DNA of 64,000 nucleotides from Callaeas wilsoni (GCA_013398955.1 VWPU01000984.1:62001-126000), one strand, 5' to 3'; positions 14,001 to 27,410 are shown, numbered from the stretch's first letter. Program-made: numbers and translations. Notes: generated by a model from the letters alone, not told the origin.

Positions 14001-17000
14001 AAATACCACCTGTTTAGTTTTGGGAAGTACCTTGAACATTGGAAGAATGTAGATTTTTGTGGAATCTGAGATCTGTTCACACTGTGTTAAGGGTATTAGC
14101 CATGGGAAAAGGAGATCTCTTAAACCTAGAAAAAAGAAGTGACCAGAACATTCTGCAAATGGTACTTTATCGGAACCAAATATACTATCTGGAGTTAGTT
14201 TGTTTTTATAAACTTACTTAGATGATTTCTGTATGTGCTAAGCATGGGATATAACAGGAGGATTAAATAATTCACCAGCATGACTATAAGCAGTGGTCAG
14301 CAGCAAATGATAATGTTCTGACAGGGATAGTAGGTCCCAACCAATCTCAGAGGCTTGTAAACAGAAATGAAACAAAATGGCACACAGGCAGTCAAATTAG
14401 ACGGCATTAAAAACTTGGAATATTCTGCTTTTTTACAGTGTCCCTGCTGATCCAGGCTTGACAGTGTGAAGTGGGGAGGAGGAGTTCCTCCTTGAATAGT
14501 TGCATAACTGAAGCACAGAACAAGCATATGTTATATTCGGCTAACAGTGGGAACTTAGATGTGCTTTATAAAATGTGTTAATGACAAAAATGTTTTAGCT
14601 TCCAAGGCACCAGGCTGCTGGCATTGCTTAGTCCTTAATTGGAGGTTTATATGAAACCTCATTTTTTTAAGTACTGAAACTTACAAATACAAAATAATGT
14701 GATAACCAAGACACACACTGTTGGTATTTAAGAGCACATGGAGTGACTAGTCTGACTTGTCCGTATCGTGTATTCCATTGTTGGTGTATGTTGTTGTATG
14801 GTTTTAGAATTACAACTTTCTATTTTCCATCTGTCTAGACTTCTTGGTGGTTTTAGTTTGAGTTTGTACAGGTTTAAATTTGTTCCCAAAGGTGATCTGG
14901 AAGGGATTTTTTCTTAACAAATCATAGTTATACATATTATTTTTATGAAGCAGAAAAACAACTTGAAAAGGCTAAAAAGAAATTCTGTTTTCATTAACCT
15001 TCAAAATATCAAGACTGTCAGCCCAGGTCTTCTGTGATTATGCTGAAGGACTGAGATATGTACTGTTAGCTCCTGAATCTTAAATGAAGCAGCATATGTG
15101 TTGAATCCTTAATAAATTCATTTTTTTTCCAAAATGTTAGACACTAAAGTGAAGTGGGTGTTAGTAAAAACAAACAAAAGCAGAGTTTTGAGCTTCTGGC
15201 TGAAAATCCCGTACTCTCTGTTATTGCATCTCTTTCTCTTTGCTCCTGCAGCATTGCCTTCCCCAGTCTACAGCTGTAGCATACTCTGGTCAGCCAAACC
15301 CAGCTTCTCAGTGTGAGAAAATGTGCAGGGTGAGGAGCTGCTCTCTAAGGGTGGCTGCTTCTCTCCTTATCCTGCCCCGCTTGGCATTGACTGCTGTTTG
15401 CCTAGGGTGTGGACAGTCTGTGGGATTTTCATGCTGTTCTTAAGGAACTTGGTAGCAGTGAGGTGGACAGGTAAGTAGCTGGCTCGAGGCCATCACTGTC
15501 AGTTTGAGGACTTTTTTATCTGTGGGAGGTGGTAATGCTTCTCCTGCAGGGACAGACCTTGAATCCGTGAGGGTCGTCTTAGCACTTGCTGGTTTTCTCC
15601 TTGTTGTAGTTTCAAAGGATGAGTAGTGTTGTGCCAGCCATCAGGCCTTTTTCTGTCGAGGAAATTGTGGTTAGGAACATTCTCAGCTGATTTCAGAGGT
15701 CACTCATTCCCTCCATGCAGATTGAGTACACTAGTTTGTGCAGAGGCTGGCAGTCTGGGATTTTTCTTTGTGAAACATGGAGGACAGATAAGCTCAATTT
15801 CCTCTATGGTTTTTGTGATCTGCATACCAGCTTTGGAAATTTATGGTTATCTTCTGATGTTTCTTCCCCAGTTGCTCTGGAGTTTACATGTGCATTCATT
15901 TGTGAATAATGACATGCAATTCACTAGTATGTAGCCTGACTGTGATAACGCTGTGTCACTACAGAGTTTTTCTGGATCTTTGATAGTAATACAAGCTGCA
16001 AATATATGAATGTTCCTTCCTTTGCCTCTTACTGTTCACCTGAGATACAGACATTTTGATGGAAGGATGTGCTGGGTTGCTATTAAATGTGCTAGTATCT
16101 TGAGATTTCCAGGAATGAGATAAATGTAAGCTGTTCAACTTCTGCATTAATAGGAAGTTGTCTTTAATGGAAACGCTTGGTTACAGCAAATCAAAGCGCA
16201 CTGCAGAGCTCTGTTAACATCTCGCTCTTTTTCCTCAGTCCCTCTTCCTGTGTCCCTCTCTACTGTCTCTGTTTTCCCTGCCTCTGGTTTCCATACCCTT
16301 TCTCCTGGTTGTCTCCCCTTTTTATTTCTTTGCCATATCTTTTATGTTTGTTTTCTTTGCCAGCTTAGTTGTGCATTCCTCTTTTTACTCTTCTTCTCCC
16401 CTGAAATAACACTCAGACCTCATCAAAGCTGGTATTTAGGCTTGTTGTTGTTGTGAAAAACAAGCCTGAGGTGATAGCCCTGTGGTCAGGGTCATGCAAA
16501 CACCGTTGGGTGGATCCTGGCAGGTTTCTGATGCATTTGGATACAGCTTCATCTTTCCAGCACACCTAGCACAGGTGCACTGTCACTCTTGCTGCTGTGG
16601 GCCAGAGACATGGCATTTGTCTTGTCTCAGGTCGTAGATTGCTGATGCTTGACTCGATGAACTTGAGGATTTTTTTGTTGTTAAATTCACTGAACAAGAA
16701 CTTCTGCACACAAGAGGGGAATAAACCTTTTATGCTCAGTGGTAACTGCACGTGTTCAGCATTAAACCAGTGGTTCTTTCTAAATCAGCACCATAAAAAT
16801 TGTCATTCAATTTGTTCCACTTAGTCAGGGCTGCTTCCTTTAATGACCAAAGCAAACATACATGTGTTACTTTTTTTTCCCTGTAACTACTACTATAGGA
16901 ACCAGAAGGTAATGGCATACCTTTAAAACTCTACCAGATATAAAAGTGCCACTTGAACCTGAGCAATGCCTGTGCCTGTGCAAAGCACCACATGTGTGTT

Positions 17001-18101
17001 TGTCAGAGCCTAAGCCAGGGGCCTTGAAGTACTGATGTGTATCTGAGGGACTGTGTTGCTTCGTAGACCTTTTGTTTCTGAAAAGAAAGGAGCAACCTGG
17101 TTGTAGCTCTGATGCATCTGTGTGCCTGGCTGGTAGGTAGAGATGGTAGCCAAGGCAGAAAGCTCTTGTTTGTTCTCTGTCTATGTGTGATGAATTTGTT
17201 TATTGTCTGCCGCACTTGACGCATCAACACTCCTATAAGTGTAACTTTTAAAGCGTTTTTCACACTGTCTTCTAGAAGTGCTGGTTCTGAAGCATTTCTT
17301 GGAGTTGCAAGTTGTGTGTGTGGTTCTGAAGTGCTTTGAGGGCCTCCATGGTACTGAGTATGACCTTGGGGTGACAACATGGGTATTGATAAGTAAAAAC
17401 TTTAATGTCTTACCAACTTGCTGTGCAGCTTTAGCATGAATTTGTTTCCACCTTCAATTTTAGCATGGAAAGGTTTGCTTACTGTTGCAGAATTAACTCC
17501 TGGATGTTTGCCTTAGAGTGTTGTGAGAACCCTTAGGCTTTTTACCAGTGTGTATATCTGCCTAACAAAGTACTCTTCACCACTTCACATCGCGTACATG
17601 CACACAGTTTTTCATGCTGCTATTACTGAAGTGATGCTCTTACCACTGGGTTAACTTTGTTCTGGAAAGAGGGCAGGAATGGAAATGTGATGTGACTTTT
17701 GTCACTTGATGTGCAGTTTAGTCTGGAATCAGATACTGCTCTAAACTGGACTCTGGTTTCTGAGAGATTTGAGTATACTAGGGAATAACAGTGTTTAACT
17801 GCTCTTGCTAGGTTGACTGATAAGTATTTTGTCTACTTGTGTTTATAAATGCATGATTGCTTATCAATTCCAAGAATTTATAACGATCTTAGTCTTCAGA
17901 ATGTCTTATAAACAAACCGAACATGAAGAGTAAGCCCCAATATAAACACAGTGTTGTATTTATAAAGAAAAAAATCCTTTACATTTTCAAACTCACAATC
18001 TGTAAGGCGTTTTAAATACATGAAAAGTATGCTTGTGGTTTGTTTTTTCTAAGCTTTCTTTTTCCATTCCTATTCTTTTCTGCCATTTGTGTTACATGCA
18101 G

Positions 18102-18137
18102 GCAACTGGAGTTATTTCGGATGGGGAGAGCAGCTGA
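18102..18137 (+). CDS. UNC13B: UNC13B micro-exon: NW-YFGWGEQ motif
   Basis: This 36-base exon lies between an acatgcag acceptor and a gtacgt donor. Its first two bases finish a Cys codon from the previous exon, then it reads NWSYFGWGEQL and leaves one base. CNW(N/S)YFGWGEQ is nearly invariant in UNC13A and UNC13B, so the match is convincing despite the small size. The final A joins CT of the next exon to make Thr. The donor could also be drawn four bases later (gtaaca), but only the gtacgt position keeps the frame with the exon at 24467. The segment lies in the linker N-terminal to the calmodulin site. Confidence 0.82.
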   Translation, partial: ATGVISDGESS

Positions 18138-19572
18138 GTACGTAACAGTTTGATTTCTTGCAAGCTTTCTGATCGTATAGTGATGCAGCATGCTCCAGTA
18201 CAAGGAAAAGTGGAAATATTCATGCATATAGAAAATCTGTTCCATTGTATTTTCTTTTACTTTCACTTAGTTTTCGTATTTATGTGGATGGATGGCTGTT
18301 CATTTTTTTCACTTTTTAGCTTTGTTTTGGTCATGTTTTAAATGAGTTGCTTGTGCCTCCTACTGGAATTTGAGGACATGATGGCAGAATTGGACTATTA
18401 TTCTTTTCCTGTAAAGGTGATTCTAGTTTTTTGCTTGTGTATGTCTTTTGTGTTGGTCTTCATACCTACGTAAGCCCAAATCAATGTTTGAAGTAATGGA
18501 AAAACACAAGGGAATCTGTAGTCATTGTCTTACTAAGATACAAAGATATGGTGAAAATATATTCCAAATACTACAAATGGGAATGAATTTGAAAGAAGAA
18601 ATGACTGTTGCACACCAGTGGGATTTTAGGTACTGTGTTATGTTCAGTCTCAGTGAGTATGATGGTAAAAGTGGTAGGGCTTTGCTTTCACTAGTGCTGA
18701 CCAGCCTTGGACAGGTAAAATTCAGATACTGCAGCTGTCTGTGATCTGTAGAGCTGATGCCACACCTGGAGACTGGTGTGTTAACTTATGGTTAGGCTGG
18801 AAAATTCTTGGTTTTTTTTCCAGAAAATGTGCATGAAACATCTTCACTTTCTAAAAGTGCTACAGGTGCCAACAGGCAAGGAAGGTTTCTGCTCAAGATA
18901 GTGTGTGTGGCTTCTACAGCCTATAGAACATAGCGAGGGTCAATCCATCAGTCTGAAAACGAAGGTGTTTGTTCCCTGTGTAAAAGACAAGAACAAGAGT
19001 GTTGCTTAGGGGAGCATGCAAAGAAAGATCACTGTGACTGCAGCCAGCAGGGAGGAGATTCTGCCTCGTGCTTTTCCATTTTTGACACAATGGAATTTGG
19101 AGAGGATGCTCTTACTGCTTCTGAGTGTAATGTCCAGCTAATGTTGCAGTGTGTTTCATATGTGAAGCTGTTCTGCATTTTAGAAGTCTTCCACTAGTGA
19201 CGTCCCCATTTCTTCTCCCACAACGTTTTTTGTCCTCCTTGTTCTCCTGTCTTTGATCAAACATAAGTTCTTTGTGCATCGGCAGTGTTGACCAACTCGC
19301 TTGTGCTGTCAGTGCTGCATGTCTCAATTGTTTATTCTCGGAGGTGTTGTAGGATTACTGAGAGGTAACTAATTAACTTTTTTGCACTGCTGAAAGAAAG
19401 ACTAGTGTCCTAAATAGCCTTCTTTTCCATTTTTGGGTATTTGGGAGGGAAATGGGGTGTTCAAGCATTAGTAAGTGAGAGATCTAGGAGGGCAGTGCAT
19501 GTGTATTTCTCCTGTTTATCTGGTGAGTCAGTGTGTGGTGTTTTTGCTTTAAAAGACGCTTGTATTCATGAA

Positions 19573-19702
19573 GCTCCCTCCCTCCCTCCTGCCCACCCAC
19601 TTTCCTCCTCTGTCCCTCCTTCCCTCCCTCCCTCCTGCCCACCTGCCTACCTGCCTTTCCTCCCTGCCTCCCCCCCTCCCCCCTTCCCTCTCTCTCCTTC
19701 AT
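19573..19702 (+). repeat. C/T-rich (polypyrimidine) tract, imperfect ccct repeats
   Basis: About 130 bases of imperfect ccct/cctg repeats with almost no purines. The - strand is therefore G-rich, with several runs of three to seven G separated by one to five bases around 19660-19695, compatible with G-quadruplex or triplex formation. It is in a + strand intron, so the G-rich strand is the transcribed template. Confidence 0.85.
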
Positions 19703-22700
19703 CCTTACTGTGCTGTCCTCTTTGAAATCATTTTAGCATCCTTACAGTCAGGCTTGGGCCAGTGTTCATTCGTGGTGTTTCCAAATGAACTCCATTAGCG
19801 TGACAATATAATGAAAAACACACTTCTACTTGTAACCTTTAAACAGCAGCTGAGAAGGAAGCAGCAGAAACAGCATGTTGGTAGCTGGAAGACTTTTTCC
19901 TGATGAGAGTGTCTTGCAAGAGGAGTACTGTAGCCTAGACCCTCGTTAGATGGGCAGAGGGCATTTTAGGAAAGGGCCATCATGTACTGCTGACCTAGTT
20001 TCATTTTGGGAAAGAGAAAGACTTGAAGAAGTAGAGTAACTGTTCCAGGTAGTCTTTGCGCTTCAGCCTGTCAGTTCTGTTCTTGACTGTTGAGTGTTTC
20101 AGCAGCAGAGTATTTTCAAGTAAGAAAAACAGGATTATGAAAGCTCTTGAACTGAAGACTGAATATTGCAAACATGCTGTCTTAAAAATATGCAAATTTC
20201 TAATGTATTTTTAAGTGATGAGGGCAGTACGATGAACTAATGACCTGCAAAGTTGCATTTAAATAATTTCTCAAAACCTAGGCGGTTCTAGCATAAAAAG
20301 ATACAGAAGAGCCTCAAAAAACCCTTCTGTCCTTTCAAGATTTTTTCCTACCTTCTTACTTCAGTAGTCCTCTTTAAGTTAGGATGCATTTTGATGATAA
20401 GATTTTAGAAAGTGTGTTTAATTGTCAGAAGTGACCAGTGGTTCAGTAGATGATGGCACAGTGGGATCTAAGACATAAGGAAAGAAGCTGTTGGCAGCTA
20501 TGATGTAAAGAAGTTTAAGCGGATGACGGGTGGGGAAGGTGAATTGCGAGGCCCTTGGTGTGGAGCTGGCAGAGACCTTTGCTGACCTGGAAGTTATTCC
20601 TTCAGTTAGCACACTTAATTTTCTTCTACAATTATTAAAATAGACGAAAGCTGTGAAAAGCTCAGTGCTTGTTTTGGAGAACTAATGAGGATTTTACTTT
20701 TGTCCAAGATTTTGCTCAAGTTTCTAGAGGGTAACTAAGCTTAGGGGACTGGACCTTAGCTCCCAGGGACTGGTGACACATTGTCCTAGAAAAGTGGGAG
20801 GAAATTTCAACTGAATACAGCGTTTTGAGAGGAGCTCCTGGTGTGCCTTGGGACCTTAAACCAGCAAAACCACTTCTTTAAGTGCATTCATCCAGCCACC
20901 TGTAATAATTTTGCTGCTAGCTTTCCTTCCTGTCTTGAAGTTTGCTTTAAAGAAAGTTGCCAGAGGCTAAAGGGGACTAGTTGAGCTGGCATAGCAAGAC
21001 TGTCAAAGTGGTTTTAAGGTCAAGATATTAAAAACTGTATGTGTTCTACCCTGCAGCAGTCGTGTCATAACTTCTAGGGGCAGGAGTTAGGGGGAGGAAT
21101 AACAGTCAGAGAAGGTATCTCCTTCCTTAATTTTCCCCACTCTGTGAAATCCTACTGTGTGATGTGACTGCCCCAGTGGGTTTTCTTTTTATGCTGCCTA
21201 TATGCATGAATATTCAGTAATGAAACATGAACAGCATGCTTCTACCCTGCCCTTCAGCCTTACCCACTGTTCTCTGTGCAGTGGGTCCAGTGACAAAGAA
21301 ACAGTTTTCATCCCTTGAGAGCTCTTTGGTATATGTGAAATTTCTCAAACTGGGGTAAAAAACCTGTTGTCTTTTTATGTTTATTATTATGTGTCTTGTT
21401 ACCAATTTAACTGATCTTCTGAGACTGAGGCTAAGCTCCAACTTTGTTTATGGAAGACTTGTTTTATCACCTGTTCGAAGAAAACAGTACTTGAATTTAT
21501 CACACCAAGTGTGCTGTGAGGCATATTTTGCTGAAACGGGCTGTAATGTCTCCATGTGAAGAGGCGCTGCATCCCCAAAGCCACTTCTGCAAGTTCTTGT
21601 CAGTCTCTTAACTAAAATTTAAGCATCAAGTATGTTAATGAATGGCATCATCACTATATGTTGGCATTTCAGAAAATACTTTTGTGCAAAGGAAATGTGT
21701 GCTCTAAGCCACATATGGGCCAGGTTTTGATGCTTTTGATCAGGCTGAGCAATGTCTTCATTTGAGAACACTTCTGTTAAATAAAGTGAGATTGCTCATA
21801 GGGTAGTTGCAGTTCAGCATGACTAAGAGTTTTTTGAGTTGGCTCTTATTTCTGAGTCAGTTGAGGATTTCTGTCTGGTATTAACATCTGTGGATGTTTT
21901 TAAGTTCATAGGGCATACATCAGAGAAAAAACATGTCCCTACCTCATAAGCCTTGCATCCTTTAAACATGCCTCAGGGAGGCATTTTGTGTCGTGACCTC
22001 AAAGAGACCTCCTCATGCTAAAAATCAGTAAGAGTTCTGAGAAATTCTGGTGTCAGCTTTTATAAACACACATGCTCGAAATGTTTGATTAACATTTAAG
22101 CTAATTGGCTATTTTTGGATGTTGCTTAGAGATACTGTGGTTTATGTGGGAAATCTTCCATTTGATAGTGCAGAGGTGAGATGCAATGACTGGTTAACAA
22201 ATCCAGATAGTGCTTCTGCAACAGTCTGATTCATTCAGAATTCTCTCAGCCTGTTGGCTGGTCAGAGTTGCTTACCCATAGAAGCAGTGTCCTGCTTCCT
22301 AATGAACATAACTGTATAAGTCTTTGCACTCCCAGTGTTAGTGAGTCACTAGATTCAGTTTTTTTCACCCAGATAATTGTACTGTTGAATTGTATTTTTT
22401 GTTATATGTTGGAGTTGTTTATCTCTAAAGCTGTTGGTCTGGTGATTTTTGCCAGATCCCAAACCTGTATCTCAGTTAGGCTGCCTTCAGCCTTTACATG
22501 TGCTATGATGATGACGGAGCCACAGCTGAAGAACTTTCCATCATACCAGTTACTTAGGCTTTACCTTAAATGACAATTACATCTGATGGGACGAAGAAAT
22601 TAATTGAGCAGCAAAGCGAAGCATTAAAAGACTCTTTGGAGCAGTGTGTTTTCTGTCCCAATAGAAGTAATTATTGTTCATTAGATGGCCATGGCTCAAG

Positions 22701-24137
22701 TGTTGAGCAATAACAATGGCATTGCTCAGCTTGTTATTCGTGTGAGGACACTGTCGGCCTTTTGATTGACAAATAGATCGGCCCTTGCTCCACAGGCTGG
22801 AAGTTTGGTGCTCCTCAGTGAGGTTTATCACTTTGGCATATGAAATCATTTTTGTGTAGTAAATTTTGAATATTTTTCCTAAGCACTGAACTGTGATAAA
22901 ATTGATGGACATTGTGCTTTTAATAAACCTGAATACAGCAGCATGTGATTGGTATTCATTTCTATTCAATTGACTAGAGACTGACAAGAACCCTGCAGCA
23001 TTTGAACTACTAAAAAATGGGAGGCTTAACTCCATTTTCGGTCTGGACAATCAAATTGAATTGGTTCCACTTAAGAGCTTAGAGCAGGGCTTTTTCAAGT
23101 GGCCCGTATTTTGCAGATGTTTGCTACTGCTGTTCTTTTCTCCTCTTCCATCTGCTTTAGAGCGCTAATCTTACTATGTTGTGAAGGAACTGAAAAGATC
23201 ACCAAGAACAAATTTTACCTCAAGTTAAAAACGATGGAAATTGAGTTAGAGGTATGGGAAGCACCCATGGAAGAAAAAGGGATTCCCTGATGCTGCATTC
23301 CATCTGCTTGGAATTTTGGCACTTAAATGCAGGGTTCTTTAGGGATCTGGCATGTAAAGAGCACTTTGACTTTATGGTTCAGCCTCATGGTGAATGACTG
23401 TAGGGGGCACACCATTGGATAACCTGCCAGAGAGGGCTTTAATTTGATTGTCCTTTTTAGACAGACTTGGTGGCAGAGAGAATGAATGATGGCTGATCCT
23501 TATGTTCTTTTGTTTCAAGCATGTTAATGGTGCACTCCACTGCCTTATGGTGTGTGTATTCACTTTAAGCTTGCAAAGATAACCTTGCATCCTGCACAGT
23601 CATACACAGCCATATATTTTTGATACCTTTCCTCACTATAACTTGGCATTCTCCTTTCCTGAAGGGTTAACAAGCAGGGAGAGTGTTTCTGCAGGGAGAG
23701 CAACTCATTGGAAAGGATCTTTTTCCTTTGTGAAGGTTATTACTAGTGTTAAGTACTATACTTAAGCTAATTTACCTATATGTATTAAATGTAGCAATTT
23801 TCCCCTATAAGAAGTAGTATAATTGTTTATAAGCAGAACTGCTCTCTCAGTTCTTCTGATTTTCCTACTGAGTACTTTCCATTAATTTCTCTTAACTTAA
23901 ACTAACACTTTTACAAAAAAAGGAAGAAAATAATAAGCATTAAAAAAATATCCAGAACCACAAATTTCTGGTTAGAGATGCTGAGACAAAAGGACAGTAT
24001 TACAGCTTAAAGGTTGAAAAGTTTTCAGAAAGAGCTCCTTTCCACAAAGCAGTGCTTTTTGGTCTGTGGTTTTTTTTGTTTTCCAATATCTAAAGGTTCA
24101 CTTTGGCAGCAGCAAAGTACCTGCAATTTTGAGTGCT

Positions 24138-24200
24138 GGGGTTTGTTGTTGTTGTTGTTTGGGGTTTTTTTTGGTGTGAGTTTTTTTGTTTTGTTTTAAA
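24138..24200 (+). repeat. T/G-rich low-complexity tract with (ttg)n core
   Basis: About 60 bases composed nearly entirely of T and G, including six consecutive tgt/ttg units near 24143-24160. It lies 270 bases upstream of the exon at 24467. Confidence 0.75.
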
Positions 24201-24466
24201 TAAAGATGTCTTAATCTGCTTATTAGTAATGACTTAAAATAAATAAACTCCTATAATAGGAAGAGGGAAAGGAGGGTGTGGATCCGATCACTGCAGTTCC
24301 TCAGTGCACACTTGAGAGAACTGAAGGTTATAGCCAGTTCCCAGATGGAGATACAGCCACAGCAGCAATAGTGGGTTTTTGTCATTCTTCCAAAACTAAA
24401 CAGGCTCCACTGTCCCAGCAAGGCAGCTTGAGAGAGCTGTGCCCTTAAACTGTTTTTGTCTCTTAG

Positions 24467-24689
24467 CTTTTGAAGATGCTGACAGTGCCGTGGATGACCG
24501 GGACAGCGACTACCGCAGCGAGACGAGCAACAGCATCCCCCCTCCGTACCACACCACCGTGCAGCCCAATGCCTCTGTGCACCAGTTCACGGGCCCGGCT
24601 CGCCTGCAGAAGCAGGGAGTCTTGCGGGATTCCTGTGCTGACTCCCTCCAGAATTATGATCTGGATTATCGGGAGCATGTGGCCATCAG
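24467..24689 (+). CDS. UNC13B: UNC13B exon: [18 protein letters not shown] linker
   Basis: This 223-base exon lies between a tgtctcttag acceptor and a consensus gtgagt donor. After completing Thr it reads [18 protein letters not shown] and continues [28 protein letters not shown] and [29 protein letters not shown] is one of the most conserved linker blocks in vertebrate UNC13A/B. The later SVHQF...RL...Q and DSC-DS-Q-YDLDY-EH-AI pattern is the UNC13B version as I remember it. The exon ends in phase 2 (AG). Joining to 41120 gives Ser-Pro and the canonical run into GSSRYGSS. Joining to 30735 gives Arg and opens the giant exon. This donor is therefore the branch point between the standard and long forms. 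Confidence 0.93.
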
Positions 24690-27183
24690 GTGAGTGCTGT
24701 CTTATGGGTAGCTCTCCTTTCCCCATTGTTTTTCCACTGCAGACCATGAAGGTGCTGTGCTGGCAGGGGAGGGCAGATCAAAGGCTCTGAAAGTCTTCTG
24801 ATAGGAAGATGTTTACATGTGTTGTTAACACTGGGATTCTGCTGTGAAGCAGGAAGAACCTGTGAGGGTATGTGTTACACCAGACCTGGCAGATTAGGGA
24901 GTTACCTCTAAAAGATAGGCTCAACTTTAGGTCATTTACTCTTGGTACCCTTACCCTTTAAAGGCCAGAGTAGTGGGTAGTTGCTTGTTCTGGTACCATG
25001 GCGTAGGTGTGCCTCCCAAGCCAGTGAAACACATTCTACCAGAGTTATCCTATTGGGAGCTTCTTTCTTGGTGCAGATTTATTTTCTCTTCTGGATTAAC
25101 TCCAGTTCTATTAGATCTGCCAAAACAATGTATTCAAGGAGAAAGTCTCTAACAGATTACTTGGTTTTTTTTTTTCATTTTTTTCCTGTTATCATATAAC
25201 ACTGTTAAATGGTATGGTTTCTCTTTAGATTTACTTTCATCTGTATGAAAGATTGTTTGCTCTGAATTATTTTTTTGATGATAAATCAGTAGTTTCACAA
25301 GTGTTTTTAACTTGTTTAAGTATTGAGCGTTGCAGCACTAACTTACCAGGATCAATGGCTGTGAACTAGAACTGGTTGTGCAAGGTGAAAGCAGAAGATT
25401 TTGTACAGAGCTGGTCAGCTTGGTAAGGGTGGTTGTGTAGAACAGAATAAGCTGCTGCTTCTGCCTTTGGTGAGGAAGGAAGAGGCAGCTACTTAAGCAT
25501 TATCACAGTTAAGGGTGCAGAGTTTTATTTGTATTATAACTGATTTGTTCTTTATCTCCCTTGGTGTGAATGTTCTTGTTTTCTGAAGCCTGAACCTAAA
25601 TTCAATTATTGTCATGGGTGACGGAGGCCAAGTTTTGCTCTTCTTGATGTATGATCATTAATGGTAAAGGGTGAAGTTTAATGGTAACATCTGATGTTGT
25701 TAATGTTACTGAGGTTTCGAGAATAGAAGCAAATGTGCCAACAAAATGCATTTACTGCAGTGTGATGTGTCATTCCTAGTGCTCTATTCCTAGTTCATTA
25801 AATGTCTTACATAAGCAAGTTATTCCCTTTCCCATGTGAGTCTGTGCTGCTGGTTTGCAGTGGTAAAATTGCTGAAGATCTAACTGAGAAGATGAGCTGA
25901 GGCTTTTTCTTTTTGGAAGAGCTGAGCTGAACAGTGATGTTGGACCCTCAGTCAGGGGAAGCCAATGGTGGCAGCATATTTTTGGAGTTGTGTGATTTCT
26001 TGGAGTGGTGTTGACAATACAGGTAGTTTTTCATGGCTCACTTTGCTTGGAGTCAGTGTGTCTGTGAATTTCTATCTGTATATAAAATATAAATGTGTTT
26101 GTAAGACCTTCTAAAGAAGCACTGCTGGTTTGAATTGTGAGAGAATACCAAGCTAGAATATGTTTATTTTTTCCCCCGATTTTCTGAAGGTATTGATGTA
26201 AAAGGATCTGGACTGATAAAATTTACTTAAAAACCGTGAGCTTTGTAGTTTGCTATGGTCTAAAATTGCTTTCAGTCCAGAAATGCAAATCCTCGATGGT
26301 GTTCTGAGCATTCCTATTCCCATGTGCATTTTCCACATGCCCAACAAGATTCTTTGTTGCATATTTAACCTTAAAACATAAAATATGCAAATAAGCTTTC
26401 CAGTGAAGCTACGTGGGATTCTCTTACTTACCAGAAAGGTATTTCTAACAAGCAGGCCGAAAAGAAGCACGTGGGTAGATCTTAAATATTTTCAAAACAA
26501 AGTTGTAGCTGAGTATTGTAGAAACAACTTGTATTTGACTTTTGTTCCTAGCAGCTCTCAGTGCTGTGGACCAGGCAGTCACCTGATGAAATCAGTGTTC
26601 CTGGCAGACTGCAGCTGATGGTTGCTATGGAAATGAGGGCTTCTAGGAGGCTCTCCTGGGCAGACCCAGAAGAACCAGACGAGAACCTGCTAAAACCTGT
26701 CTTGAACTGGGCAAAAGGTTGTCAGTGCCAAAATGCCTCAGATGAAACTGTCAGTTCTAAGCCCTGGATTTTTTTCTTACCAATATTTGAGTTTGGATGA
26801 AAAAGTTCTGCTTCTCTTTATTAGCTATTGCATGTGGTCATATTCCTTTGATAGAAGTAATGTATTTTCTTCCACCCTTTCCTAAAGTAAGCAATATTTA
26901 GTAAGCGATATTCTTATTTGTCCTTGAAGTGTGTTTTGCTGCCAACAACCAGTTTGGCTTCAGAAGAGCAGACATCTTCCTGTCAGGTTTTTGTTTTGTT
27001 TTGGTTTTCGGTTTTTTGTTTGTTTTTGTTTTTTGTTTTGTTTTGTTTTTTTTGTTTAAGCACTAACTTTTCTTTGTAATGCTCATTTTCTTTAACTGTT
27101 TGTCCTGCATACCTCCCTAGTCTTGCTCAGTGTGATAGCCTAGATTCCACTGTGAGCGGCCACACTGACCTAGAGTCCACATC
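24690..27183 (+). other. UNC13B: Intron upstream of the giant exon (part 1)
   Basis: No exon or transposon is recognised. A T/G-rich tract (26987-27057) lies near the right end. The open frames on both strands are short and without motifs. Confidence 0.7.
26987..27057 (+). repeat. T/G-rich low-complexity tract (gtttt)n-like
   Basis: About 70 bases of T with regularly spaced G, mostly gtttt units. It precedes the LTR at 27184 by about 130 bases and is not obviously part of it. Confidence 0.75.
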
Positions 27184-27410
27184 TGTCATGGGTTTGATGC
27201 TGGCCAAAGGCCAGTGCACTCACGAAAAAAGTCACTCATTCATTTTCTTCTGCTATAGTTGAGCAGAGGAGGGGAAAGAACAATTTTAAAAAGCTTCATG
27301 GGGCGAGATAAAGATTAGGAGAAAACATTTTAAGGGCAAAACAGGCTCAAGACTTTTAAGAACGTACAAAGAAAAAATTATTAACAGAATTAAAAAAAAA
27401 AAAAAAGAGG

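Larger units (their letters stand above)
6788..18101 (+). other. UNC13B: UNC13B intron, 11.3 kb
   Basis: The intron has a gtaagt donor and a tgcag acceptor. It contains two T/G-rich low-complexity tracts (7891-8020 and 10809-11040, listed separately) and a short TG run near 11240. I see no exon matching UNC13, no identifiable transposon and no RNA gene. The remaining open frames, for example on both strands around 9450-9750 and 11500-12230, are mutually overlapping and unremarkable. Confidence 0.72.
18138..24466 (+). other. UNC13B: UNC13B intron, 6.3 kb
   Basis: This intron contains a C/T-rich tract (19573-19702), a short region with paired inverted repeats built on SOX-like words (22704-22738, see findings) and a T/G-rich tract (24138-24200). 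A 157-codon open frame on the - strand (22577-23050) has no recognisable motif and no splice or promoter context, so I do not call it. No transposon is recognised. Confidence 0.72.

Noticed and set aside
19441..19798. Pro/Leu/Ser-rich and Gly/Arg/Glu-rich open frames on the two strands
   Set aside because: Both are translations of the C/T-rich simple repeat.
22577..23050. 157-codon open frame on the - strand
   Set aside because: No recognisable motif, no splice or promoter context, and typical of an AT-balanced intron. The region is more interesting as possible noncoding regulatory sequence.
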